Virus record (IMG/VR): IMGVR_UViG_3300048672_000439
Span: 1 to 38,008 of that record
DNA length: 38,008 nucleotides
Direction: 5' to 3' (one strand)
Source of the DNA: a virus
Shown here: positions 6,138 through 12,124 of the stretch, piece after piece
How positions within the stretch are numbered: position 1 is the first letter of the stretch
How the letters are laid out: each line of letters starts with the position of its first letter
The notes under the pieces: generated by a model
The model's database searches: none
The model's input: the letters and a program-made list of their open reading frames with translations, nothing else
What the model was told of the DNA's origin: nothing
Program-made: the position numbers and the translations under genes

Positions 6138-6556
6138 CCTACGAATATAAAAACGAGAGCGGCGGTTGGCCGATAGAACGCAACCCCATGACAAACACAC
6201 CCAAAGAGGCGACGGATGAGGGGTTGGAATGGAAACAGTGGAGAGATAACTTTTTACAGCATCTTGATTCTTGGAGCTCAATTACTGCATACGACGAGTT
6301 AGAAAAAATGAAAGACATCATCGAACAAGGGGCAGTGCCTCGTGCATATTCAAACGGGTATACAAAGGGCCACGCCGCAGGATACGCCGCAGGGCAGAGG
6401 GAGGAACGAGAGAAGTGTGTACAGACGATTGAGGCGGCATTTAATACCTATCTAGCAGGATTTAGTATTGACCGCCCACCAGAACCAGCACATATTCGCT
6501 TGTACCTTCTTAAGTTCTTAGTAAATAATATATCTAACCCACAATCACATGAGTAA
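6134..6556 (+). CDS. Accessory protein with GHAAGYAAGQRE module, 140 aa
   Basis: ATG 6134 overlaps the previous TGA. The middle contains GYTKGHAAGYAAGQREERE, a Gly/Ala-rich helical repeat shared with the protein at 7829; the DNA of that part (6374-6404) is nearly identical to 8009-8039. Both proteins end in SNPQSHE, and both overlap the next gene by 8 nt through an identical 22-nt junction. This is one member of a duplicated cassette family. Such modules are common in small phage proteins of unknown function. Confidence 0.7.
   Translation: MTYEYKNESGGWPIERNPMTNTPKEATDEGLEWKQWRDNFLQHLDSWSSITAYDELEKMKDIIEQGAVPRAYSNGYTKGHAAGYAAGQREEREKCVQTIEAAFNTYLAGFSIDRPPEPAHIRLYLLKFLVNNISNPQSHE
6534..6555 (+). 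repeat. 22-nt gene-boundary repeat, copy 1
   Basis: A 22-base string covering the last codons of one gene (NPQSHE) and the first codons of the next (start ATGAGTA) is identical to 8175-8196. The downstream genes are otherwise unrelated, so the boundary marks a recombination joint. Confidence 0.85.
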
Positions 6557-6734
6557 AGATATAAAACCAGTACAAGGAGTGTCTTGTCAGAATAAACGAG
6601 GCGAATGGGTGCCAGCAATAGAAGAACCCTATTATTTTCGTTTCGCTGGAATGAAGTGTCGTTGCGGAATTATTTTTTGGACACGTAACCGTTACGAGGA
6701 ACATTATTCACATAAGCATATCTTAGGTCTATGA
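6549..6734 (+). CDS. Small Cys/His protein, 61 aa
   Basis: Starts within the 3' end of the preceding gene (8-nt overlap). It has MKCRCGIIFWTRNRYEEHYSHKH: two Cys in CxC plus three histidines, arranged like a short zinc finger (C-x-C...H-x3-H). Ends as ATGA with the next gene. Likely a small zinc-binding protein; function unknown. Confidence 0.65.
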   Translation: MSKDIKPVQGVSCQNKRGEWVPAIEEPYYFRFAGMKCRCGIIFWTRNRYEEHYSHKHILGL

Positions 6735-6991
6735 CCAAACCACTCGCCGAGAAGTTTGAGGAAATAGTCGAGAGCATAGTGATACGGCTTACAAGAATCG
6801 CGCACCCCCAAGACCTAGGTAAACCCACATCTGATTTAGAGGTTGCTATTCGTGATGCTTTTCACGCCGCCGAAACAGAGATACGGGCTGACGAAAGAGC
6901 GAGGATAAGAAACGTCGCAGAGGAAATATTAGAGGACACCATACGTGAAAACACCTTCCTCTCCTTTCTAGCTAAAGAGAACACACAATGA
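6731..6991 (+). CDS. Cassette protein MTKPLAEKFEE family, copy 1, 86 aa
   Basis: Its start (ATGACCAAACCACTCGCCGA) is identical to 8575-8594. The centre (AAETEIRADERARI, DNA 6867-6885) matches 8675-8693, and the end (FLSFLAKEN) also matches the paralogue at 8575. The parts between are unrelated, so the pair diverged or recombined in segments. Mostly helical and acidic. Function unknown. Confidence 0.7.
   Translation: MTKPLAEKFEEIVESIVIRLTRIAHPQDLGKPTSDLEVAIRDAFHAAETEIRADERARIRNVAEEILEDTIRENTFLSFLAKENTQ
6965..6983 (+). repeat. 19-nt gene linker repeat, copy 1
   Basis: TTTCTAGCTAAAGAGAACA precedes ATG 6988. It also occurs at 7577-7595 and 8872-8890, each time ending a few bases before an ATG. 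The AAAGAG within it can serve as a ribosome site. In copies 1 and 3 it also encodes FLAKEN. Confidence 0.85.
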
Positions 6992-7587
6992 AAGTATTAG
7001 TCGCTTGTGAAGAAAGTCAGACGGTGTGCAAGGCGTTTCGTGCAAAAGGCCATGAAGCGTTTTCCTGCGACATACTTCCCTGTAGTGGCGGACACCCCGA
7101 ATGGCATATACAGGATGACGTATTGAAACATCTACACGACGGCTGGGATATGATGATTGCACATCCACCATGTACTTACCTGACGAACGCCGGAGCAAGA
7201 CACCTTTATCCAAAAGGAAAACTGGATGAAAAAAGAAAAAGATTAGGTCTTCGTGCTGCTGATTTTTTCTATCAACTGTGGGATGCCAGGTTTATACACA
7301 AACGCTGTATTGAAAATCCTACGCCGAGCAAGATTTTTGGATTACCGCCGTGTAATCAGATTATACAGCCGTTTATGTTCGGCCACCCGGTAAGTAAAAG
7401 AACCCAGTTATGGATTGATGGGGTGCCATTATTAAAACCAACCAACTTAGTACCAAGTATCGAGAGTACCAAACTCGCAGGGAACTGGTTTAATAAGGGA
7501 GGCATAGATAGACAGAAAAATCGTAGTAAAACCTTTCAGGGCATAGCAGATGCTATGGCAGACCAGTGGGGCAGTATTTCTAGCTAA
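6988..7587 (+). CDS. Small cytosine methyltransferase-like protein, 199 aa
   Basis: The N-terminus KVLVACEESQTVCKAFRAKGHEAFSCDI is a SAM-binding motif I/II pattern. HPPCTYLTNAGARHLY (residues 59-74) carries the Pro-Pro-Cys catalytic motif with Cys62. CIENPTPSKIFGLP (108-121) contains the ENP motif. This matches the short 'DNA cytosine methyltransferase-like' phage family rather than full-length C5 enzymes (over 300 aa), because no large target-recognition domain is present. It could modify phage DNA to avoid restriction. Its last codons (SISS) fall inside linker copy 2 read in another frame. Confidence 0.75.
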   Translation: MKVLVACEESQTVCKAFRAKGHEAFSCDILPCSGGHPEWHIQDDVLKHLHDGWDMMIAHPPCTYLTNAGARHLYPKGKLDEKRKRLGLRAADFFYQLWDARFIHKRCIENPTPSKIFGLPPCNQIIQPFMFGHPVSKRTQLWIDGVPLLKPTNLVPSIESTKLAGNWFNKGGIDRQKNRSKTFQGIADAMADQWGSISS

Positions 7588-7595
7588 AGAGAACA
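7577..7595 (+). repeat. 19-nt gene linker repeat, copy 2
   Basis: Same 19 bases as 6965-6983, one base before ATG 7597. Here the upstream gene reads through it in a different frame and stops at its TAA, so the conservation is not due to the encoded peptide. Confidence 0.85.
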
Positions 7596-7596
7596 A

Positions 7597-7836
7597 ATGA
7601 TAACCGCTGACACTAAAGGAAGCAAGTGTGGAAAGTGTGGAATGTGGAAAGGTGGCAGTTATGGAATGAATGGTGCAGGAGAGCAAACCAAACACATCTG
7701 TAAAAACAAAACCGATAGTCCCACATGGAGTGCGGTAAAACTTGCTTACGAAAAAGGCAAACATGACGGTCGGGAAGAAATGTCCAAAGAACTGCGAGCA
7801 TTATTAGAGGAAGGTAAACCAGACGAGGATGAATAA
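7597..7836 (+). CDS. Small accessory protein with one CxxC, 79 aa
   Basis: Starts directly after linker copy 2. GSKCGKCGMWKGG near the N-terminus and HICKN further on give three to four possible metal ligands. The C-terminal half is an acidic helix (REEMSKELRALLEEGKPDEDE). Overlaps the next ATG by 8 nt. Family not recognised. Confidence 0.65.
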   Translation: MITADTKGSKCGKCGMWKGGSYGMNGAGEQTKHICKNKTDSPTWSAVKLAYEKGKHDGREEMSKELRALLEEGKPDEDE

Positions 7837-8197
7837 CAAAACCGATGAGGCGTTGGTGGAGTTGGGAACATGTCACAGAAAGGAACCACAGCCTGATGAT
7901 GAGTTATTCAATGAACTGTGGGAGAAACACCACTACTTGAAAGCACTTGACCGCGTAGGATACATAAAAGTTTTTAACGATTTCCGCACTGCTCTCTCCC
8001 GCTCCCACGCCGCAGGACACGCCGCAGGGCAGAGGGAGGTACTGCAAATCGTGGATTCCGTTGTAGGAGAAGATGAAATGGTGCCAACGATAGCCGACGA
8101 CAGTGTGTGGCCGATACACGTTGAAGCAATAAACACAGAACGTGCCCGTATTAGAAAGTTACTTGCGCCCCTCTCTAACCCACAATCACATGAGTAG
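7829..8197 (+). CDS. Accessory protein with HAAGHAAGQRE module, 122 aa
   Basis: Paralogue of the protein at 6134: shares the SHAAGHAAGQREV block and the LSNPQSHE ending but has a different N-terminal part (ELFNELWEKHHYLKALDRVGYIKVF). Its start lies 8 nt inside the preceding gene. Function unknown. Confidence 0.7.
   Translation: MNNKTDEALVELGTCHRKEPQPDDELFNELWEKHHYLKALDRVGYIKVFNDFRTALSRSHAAGHAAGQREVLQIVDSVVGEDEMVPTIADDSVWPIHVEAINTERARIRKLLAPLSNPQSHE
8175..8196 (+). repeat. 22-nt gene-boundary repeat, copy 2
   Basis: Identical to 6534-6555 and again spans the end of a GHAAG-family gene and the start codon of the next. Confidence 0.85.
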
Positions 8198-8597
8198 AAT
8201 ACTTTGTTGGATTTTAGGTCATAAAGTAGGGAGTTTGTCCGTCGGTTTGAGCCAAGCGATATGCGGTAGATGTGGTCGTAAATACCGAGTGTCATACGAT
8301 ATGAGTTATGGAGGCACTGTTTTTCACGAAGAAGTCAAAACGCCCACTGTAAAACCTCACGATATTGACACGCAGTTATACGAAACACGAACGCTTGTGT
8401 TCTTGGAAACTGCGCCGCAGTCGAACACCTACAACCAAGTTCTGCTTGATTCTGACACGTTCAAGAAAATGACTGACGTGATTAGTGTGTCGCTAGGCAG
8501 GGCTGTGAATGGAATAGAGGATAGGAGCATTACAAGTTCGGAGGAAGAGTACAAGTTACCAGATTTACAATCCTATGACCAAACCACTCGCCGATAG
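8190..8597 (+). CDS. Hypothetical zinc-type protein, 135 aa
   Basis: I choose ATG 8190 (MSRILCWILGHKVG), at the same position in the boundary repeat as the ATG at 6549. ICGRCGRKYRV offers a CxxC, and the early CWILGHK Cys/His could complete a site. This N-terminal CWILGHK...CxRCG pattern is frequent in small phage proteins. The rest (TPTVKPHDIDTQLYETRTLVFLET) looks like a beta domain. The 3' end runs 23 nt into the next gene. Confidence 0.65.
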   Translation: MSRILCWILGHKVGSLSVGLSQAICGRCGRKYRVSYDMSYGGTVFHEEVKTPTVKPHDIDTQLYETRTLVFLETAPQSNTYNQVLLDSDTFKKMTDVISVSLGRAVNGIEDRSITSSEEEYKLPDLQSYDQTTRR

Positions 8598-8895
8598 GTT
8601 TGAGGAGAAGTTTGGCGATACTGGTGATAATCGCGCAGACGCACTTATACAGGTGTGTGCTGACTGGCTCCGCACCGCCGAAACAGAGATACGTGTTGAC
8701 GAGGGGGCGAGGGTGGCGGAGTATAAAGATGTGGTTGACCGTGCAGTTAGTTTGTTTTCACTTATTCGTTATCGTGGTGGCATAAAAAACTGGGGGACAA
8801 TGGGAATGTGCGAAAAATACGAAGTCGACGAGGCGATAGGAAAACTTGCGAAACTATCCGATGTCCTCTCCTTTCTAGCTAAAGAGAACAAATGA
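8575..8895 (+). CDS. Cassette protein MTKPLADRFEE family, copy 2, 106 aa
   Basis: Paralogue of the gene at 6731, with identical first 20 bases, the conserved TAETEIRVDEGAR centre and the LSFLAKEN end. An extra ~30 residues (RAVSLFSLIRYRGGIKNWG) lie between centre and end. The end forms linker copy 3 before the next ATG. Function unknown. Confidence 0.7.
   Translation: MTKPLADRFEEKFGDTGDNRADALIQVCADWLRTAETEIRVDEGARVAEYKDVVDRAVSLFSLIRYRGGIKNWGTMGMCEKYEVDEAIGKLAKLSDVLSFLAKENK
8872..8890 (+). repeat. 19-nt gene linker repeat, copy 3
   Basis: Identical to 6965-6983 and one base before ATG 8892. Confidence 0.85.
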
Positions 8896-8954
8896 GCTAC
8901 ACCCTAAAACTCGGCACCACCGCCTCCCTACGGTTTGAGAACGATAACAAGTAA
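8892..8954 (+). pseudogene. Truncated 20-aa copy of the gene at 9158
   Basis: ATG 8892 gives a 20-residue product, MSYTLKLGTTASLRFENDNK. It matches the N-terminus of the 91-residue protein at 9158 (LPLGKTASLRFENAINE) and stops directly after the shared block. This looks like the remnant of a second copy cut at its 5' end by cassette recombination, though a functional peptide is not excluded. Confidence 0.5.
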
Positions 8955-8965
8955 TAAATAAAGAT

Positions 8966-9139
8966 ATGAAAACAACAAAAAACACAATTAGAGCAAGACT
9001 TTCAGTATATGGAATGAGTGGGCTAACCAACAGACAATTAAAAGCACTTAAAAAGTGGGTTGAAATGTTGGCAAAAGAAATGGGCGAGTTAGAACCAAGG
9101 GCATATACAAAGAATCCAAGGTTTACGCTTTACAAGTAA
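8966..9139 (+). CDS. Small basic protein, 57 aa
   Basis: ATG 8966 to TAA 9137-9139, not coupled to its neighbours. Basic and helical: TIRARLSVYGMSGLTNRQLK then LKKWVEMLAKEMGELEP. The middle may form a small helical DNA- or protein-binding unit. More A-rich than its neighbours. Family not recognised. Confidence 0.6.
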   Translation: MKTTKNTIRARLSVYGMSGLTNRQLKALKKWVEMLAKEMGELEPRAYTKNPRFTLYK

Positions 9140-9157
9140 CCCCCCAAAGATAACGCC

Positions 9158-9433
9158 ATGATACACCTCCCCCTCGGTAAAACAGCATCATTAAGGTTTG
9201 AGAACGCTATAAACGAAAGCCAAGCCCTAGAGCAGTTAAAGAGTGCGTTTCCTGGGTTGTGGCGTGGTGTGTTGAAGGAGAAAGGGTGGCGAGAATTATC
9301 AGAAGCAGAGATAGTTGAAATTGTAGACCAGAACCGCGAAGCAGAAGTGACGTTTGTTAATGGAAGAGCGAACATCCGCGACGAATCAAAAGACGTTTAT
9401 CACGAACCAGAGATTAAGTTAATAGAGCGATGA
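9158..9433 (+). CDS. Hypothetical acidic protein, 91 aa
   Basis: ATG 9158. N-terminal block LPLGKTASLRFEN is shared with the truncated copy at 8892. The rest is helical (ESQALEQLKSAFPGLWRGVL) then acidic. The last residues EPEIKLIER are encoded by a 15-nt string (9406-9420) that recurs at 9567-9581 in the next gene. Stop overlaps ATG 9430. Confidence 0.65.
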   Translation: MIHLPLGKTASLRFENAINESQALEQLKSAFPGLWRGVLKEKGWRELSEAEIVEIVDQNREAEVTFVNGRANIRDESKDVYHEPEIKLIER

Positions 9434-9609
9434 GCAATAAATTAACAGCAGAAGAAATTAGAAAGGCGGTTGATTTCCTTAAAGCAAATCCAATACCACC
9501 AGACAAGATAGATTGGTGGCTCACAGAAAAATGTGCGGAGATAAAAAGAAGAATGGATGACTATAAACCAGAGATTAAGTTGGGTGAATATAACGATAGA
9601 AGATGTTAA
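9430..9609 (+). CDS. Small helical protein, 59 aa
   Basis: ATG 9430 (overlapping the previous TGA) to TAA 9607-9609. Contains LTAEEIRKAVDFLKANPIPP then a WWLTEKCAEIKRRMDDY helix and PEIKLGEYNDRRC. The shared PEIKL block with the previous protein again shows segmental duplication. Function unknown. Confidence 0.6.
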   Translation: MSNKLTAEEIRKAVDFLKANPIPPDKIDWWLTEKCAEIKRRMDDYKPEIKLGEYNDRRC

Positions 9610-9615
9610 TCCCAA

Positions 9616-9644
9616 TAGCACTACGCAGGGAAACGCGGTATAAT
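9616..9644 (+). promoter_or_regulatory. Candidate promoter before small gene at 9659
   Basis: -10 TATAAT at 9639-9644 with a weak -35 TAGCAC at 9616-9621 (17-bp spacer). A ribosome site AGGAG lies at 9647-9651, right where transcription would begin, so the shortest transcript might lack part of it. The early operator is not present. Confidence 0.5.
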
Positions 9645-9658
9645 ACAGGAGATAAAAT

Positions 9659-9847
9659 ATGGAGATAGACGACTACATTCGTGATTGCAGACGTAAAGGA
9701 GCTTGGTCAAAGCATGGCACACATACTGTGATACGGCCCAAAGAAACGCGAACTGCGGACATAACATATATACTCTCCAACGGATACACTATCAACGACG
9801 CGAACGAAGACCCTATATTTCTAGGTGCAGTAGTATATTGGGAGTAA
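9659..9847 (+). CDS. Small hypothetical protein, 62 aa
   Basis: ATG 9659 with AGGAG 7 bases upstream. Starts MEIDDYIRDCRRKGAWSKHG; the second half is beta-like (YILSNGYTINDANEDPIFLG). Acidic overall. No family recognised. Confidence 0.6.
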   Translation: MEIDDYIRDCRRKGAWSKHGTHTVIRPKETRTADITYILSNGYTINDANEDPIFLGAVVYWE

Positions 9848-9866
9848 AATTATAGTCAAATGACAA

Positions 9867-9872
9867 TATAAT
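9867..9872 (+). promoter_or_regulatory. Candidate -10 element for a leaderless message
   Basis: TATAAT at 9867-9872 lies 8 bases before ATG 9881, in the gap after the previous gene. No convincing -35 is seen. The spacing would place transcription start at or beside the ATG, as at 4527, 11855 and 21507. Confidence 0.4.
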
Positions 9873-9880
9873 ATAGTTCG

Positions 9881-10090
9881 ATGATAAAACGTTGTTACGT
9901 TATTTATAGCACTTGGGGAGGACGACACGCTACAGATTGGCACCCTAGTATTTTACTGTCAACTACACTAGACCATTTCCCTGTTTTTAATACAAAAAAG
10001 GAGGCAGAACAATATATCTATAACCAAAGAGCCTATCCGGGCTTCGACGATAAGATTAAAATAAAACGTGTATTGATGCTAACACTATGA
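9881..10090 (+). CDS. Small hypothetical protein, 69 aa
   Basis: ATG 9881 (MIKRCYVIYSTWGGRHATDW). Beta strands plus a KKEAEQYIYNQ helix suggest a small alpha/beta fold; this layout is common in short proteins with a YVIY...A..YI pattern. Stop overlaps the terminase small subunit ATG. Function unknown. Confidence 0.6.
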   Translation: MIKRCYVIYSTWGGRHATDWHPSILLSTTLDHFPVFNTKKEAEQYIYNQRAYPGFDDKIKIKRVLMLTL

Positions 10091-10464
10091 GAATAGATAA
10101 AGGCGGCAGACCAACGGTAATGAACAAGTATGTTCTAACAGCACTAGAGCAGGCATTTTCCTGGGATTCTACCGTTGATGAGGCTTGCGCACATGCCGGT
10201 ATATCCCGAAACACATTTTATGAATATCTGAAGAAGAATCCAGAGTATGAGGACAAAGTTGACACACTACGCCAGCACCCTACTCTTTTGGCAAGAGAAA
10301 CAGTAATAAAAGCAATCAAGACAGACGCGAATCATGCTTTTAAATACTTAGAGAGAAAGCGGAGAAAGGAGTTTGGACCGAACGTAGATATAACAAGTGA
10401 CGGTAAAGCATTACCAACGCCTATAATCCCACTAGTGTTATCTGATGAAAACAAAGAAAGTTAG
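10087..10464 (+). CDS. Terminase small subunit-like protein, 125 aa
   Basis: It begins RIDKGGRPTVMNKYVLTALEQAF, followed by a helix-turn-helix, TVDEACAHAGISRNTFYEYLKKNPEY (about 33-58). It continues with DKVDTLRQHPTLLARETVIKAI and ALKYLERK-like AFKYLERKRRKEFG. This is the usual order in DNA-recognition subunits of phage terminases, which bind the packaging site and pass DNA to the large subunit. The large terminase lies one small gene downstream. The ORF overlaps the next gene by 20 nt. Confidence 0.8.
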   Translation: MRIDKGGRPTVMNKYVLTALEQAFSWDSTVDEACAHAGISRNTFYEYLKKNPEYEDKVDTLRQHPTLLARETVIKAIKTDANHAFKYLERKRRKEFGPNVDITSDGKALPTPIIPLVLSDENKES

Positions 10465-10624
10465 ATATGAATATAGAACATTGAACGATTATCCAAATCA
10501 TGGTGTCAGTTTTGACTTGGATGATATAAACAAATTAGGTAGTGAAGGTTTTAGAGTGGTCGGCTGGGTATGCAATGATGGTGGATATGAGGGAATGATT
10601 TTTGAGAGGCGTATAGAAGAATAG
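10445..10624 (+). CDS. DUF4177-like small protein, 59 aa
   Basis: ATG 10445 to TAG 10622-10624, starting inside the small terminase gene and ending one base before the large terminase. The pattern VRYEYRTLNDY...DLDDINKLGSEGFRVVGWVCNDGGYEGMIFERR resembles DUF4177-type proteins (YEY.. start, LN-LG-EGW core, final strand). Its role between the terminase subunits is unknown. Confidence 0.65.
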   Translation: MKTKKVRYEYRTLNDYPNHGVSFDLDDINKLGSEGFRVVGWVCNDGGYEGMIFERRIEE

Positions 10625-11812
10625 ATGCAATACTCGGAAACCACAGCGACCAAAAAGATAGCGGCACTGAATAAGAAGATTCGTATCGTTCAGGGCGGGA
10701 CGAGTGCCAGCAAGACAATAAGCATATTGTTGTACCTTATTGCCCGCGCCCAGATGGATACTTCGCCAACTATGACTTCAATCGTAGCGGAGTCCATACC
10801 CCATTTGAAGAAAGGTGCACTCCGTGATTTTAAGAACATACTCAAAGCTCACAACTACTGGAAAGAAGACCTTTGGGCTGAAACAGATAAGATATACACC
10901 TTCGAAACAGGCTCACAGATAGAGTTCTTCGGCGCAGACCAGGCAGAGAAGCTCCGTGGTGGCCGCCGGGATAGGTGTTTTATGAATGAGGCAAACAACC
11001 TCACACTGGGAGCCTTTGATGAATTGGAAGTCCGTACCAAGGAGTTCTTGTTTATAGACTACAACCCTACCAATGAGTTCTGGGTGCAGGAGGAGATTAT
11101 ACCAAACCGACAAGACGTTGATTTTATTATTCTCACCTACAAGGATAACGAGGCGTGCCCGGAAGAAATCGTCGCGTCTATTGAAGCCCGCAAGAATCGC
11201 AAAGGCTGGTATCAGGTGTATGGCCTCGGTCAGTTAGGTGAAGTAGAGGGCAAGATATACAAAGACTGGCAGGTTATAGACGATGTGCCGCATGAAGCAC
11301 GACTGGAGCGCGTAGGGCTCGACTTCGGCTACACAAACGACCCGACGGCCATTGTCGCAATCTACTACTGGAACGGTGCCTATATCCTCGATGAGTTAGT
11401 TTTCCAGAAAGGTATGTCAAATAAACAGATAGCCGACACACTGATAAATATAAAGTCAGTTCTTGTAGTGGCAGACAGCGCGGAGCCAAAGAGCATAGAC
11501 GAGATACGTTCGTTTGGTATCAACATCATGCCGACCCTTAAAGGTGCTGATTCAGTGCGTCAAGGTATTCAGCAGGTGCAAGACCAGCGTATCTTTGTAA
11601 CGAAGCGTAGTGTGAACGTGCTTAAAGAATATCGCAACTACTTATGGGAAACGGACAGGGATGGCCGGGTACTGAATACGCCCGAACACCAGTGGAGTCA
11701 CAGTATGGATTCAATCCGCTATGGGATGACGTCACTCGTATCAGTAATCCGTGCCAATGAAATGCTCCCGGTTCCTGCGTGGAAAGCAAAGCCAAGTAAC
11801 CCGGCACGATAA
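10625..11812 (+). CDS. terL: Terminase large subunit, 395 aa
   Basis: ATPase plus nuclease that packages DNA into the prohead. Walker A is GGTSASKT at 24-31, a variant lacking the usual Gly before Lys. A Walker-B-like RDRCFMNEAN occupies about 115-124, with Glu122 as the likely catalytic carboxylate. The RNase H-like nuclease has LDFGYTNDPTAIV (Asp233), VVADSAEP (Asp284) and HSMDSIRYG (His359, Asp362). Length 395 is in the normal range for compact terminases of this type. It starts right after the preceding stop. The protein is complete, with both activities apparently intact. A late promoter lies at its 3' end. Confidence 0.95.
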   Translation: MQYSETTATKKIAALNKKIRIVQGGTSASKTISILLYLIARAQMDTSPTMTSIVAESIPHLKKGALRDFKNILKAHNYWKEDLWAETDKIYTFETGSQIEFFGADQAEKLRGGRRDRCFMNEANNLTLGAFDELEVRTKEFLFIDYNPTNEFWVQEEIIPNRQDVDFIILTYKDNEACPEEIVASIEARKNRKGWYQVYGLGQLGEVEGKIYKDWQVIDDVPHEARLERVGLDFGYTNDPTAIVAIYYWNGAYILDELVFQKGMSNKQIADTLINIKSVLVVADSAEPKSIDEIRSFGINIMPTLKGADSVRQGIQQVQDQRIFVTKRSVNVLKEYRNYLWETDRDGRVLNTPEHQWSHSMDSIRYGMTSLVSVIRANEMLPVPAWKAKPSNPAR

Positions 11813-11846
11813 GTCCACAAAGACACTCTTGCTTGCGTGTTATAAT
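11811..11846 (+). promoter_or_regulatory. Late-type promoter A
   Basis: The box AAGTCCACAAAGA (11811-11823) precedes TGTTATAAT (hexamer TATAAT 11841-11846), with exactly 14 bases between. The same arrangement is found at 24895-24930 and, more loosely, at 21464-21499. The region is not TTGACA-like. ATG 11855 lies 9 bases after the -10. Confidence 0.75.
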
Positions 11847-11854
11847 TGTGTGTA

Positions 11855-12124
11855 ATGAAGAAAGCAAAGCCGAAAGCTGAAGGCTATTCTGTTATTCTTA
11901 CTATAGGTGCAGAGGTGTTTTCTGCTGCTGGTGCGACCTTGCTCGATGCTTTGAATGAAATCAAACCGCGCGGCGTTGTAAAAGCTATCGGTAAACTTGA
12001 AGTCACGAATGGTGCTAGAGCATTGAAGATGCCTTTGCACCTAAACAAGACTAAAATCGAACGGCTGTTTTACAAACCTTTAGAGCTTGCACTCTTTGCC
12101 AAGCGTATAACAGGAATGCTATGA
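11855..12124 (+). CDS. Small protein before portal, 89 aa
   Basis: I prefer ATG 11855 (MKKAKPKAEGYSVILTIGAEVF) because it follows late promoter A by 9 bases, so the message would be leaderless. Its basic tail-rich start precedes an alternating hydrophobic beta pattern; a helix with KTKIERLFYKPLELALFAKR ends it. Stop overlaps the portal ATG. Function unknown; it could be a head-associated protein. Confidence 0.65.
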   Translation: MKKAKPKAEGYSVILTIGAEVFSAAGATLLDALNEIKPRGVVKAIGKLEVTNGARALKMPLHLNKTKIERLFYKPLELALFAKRITGML

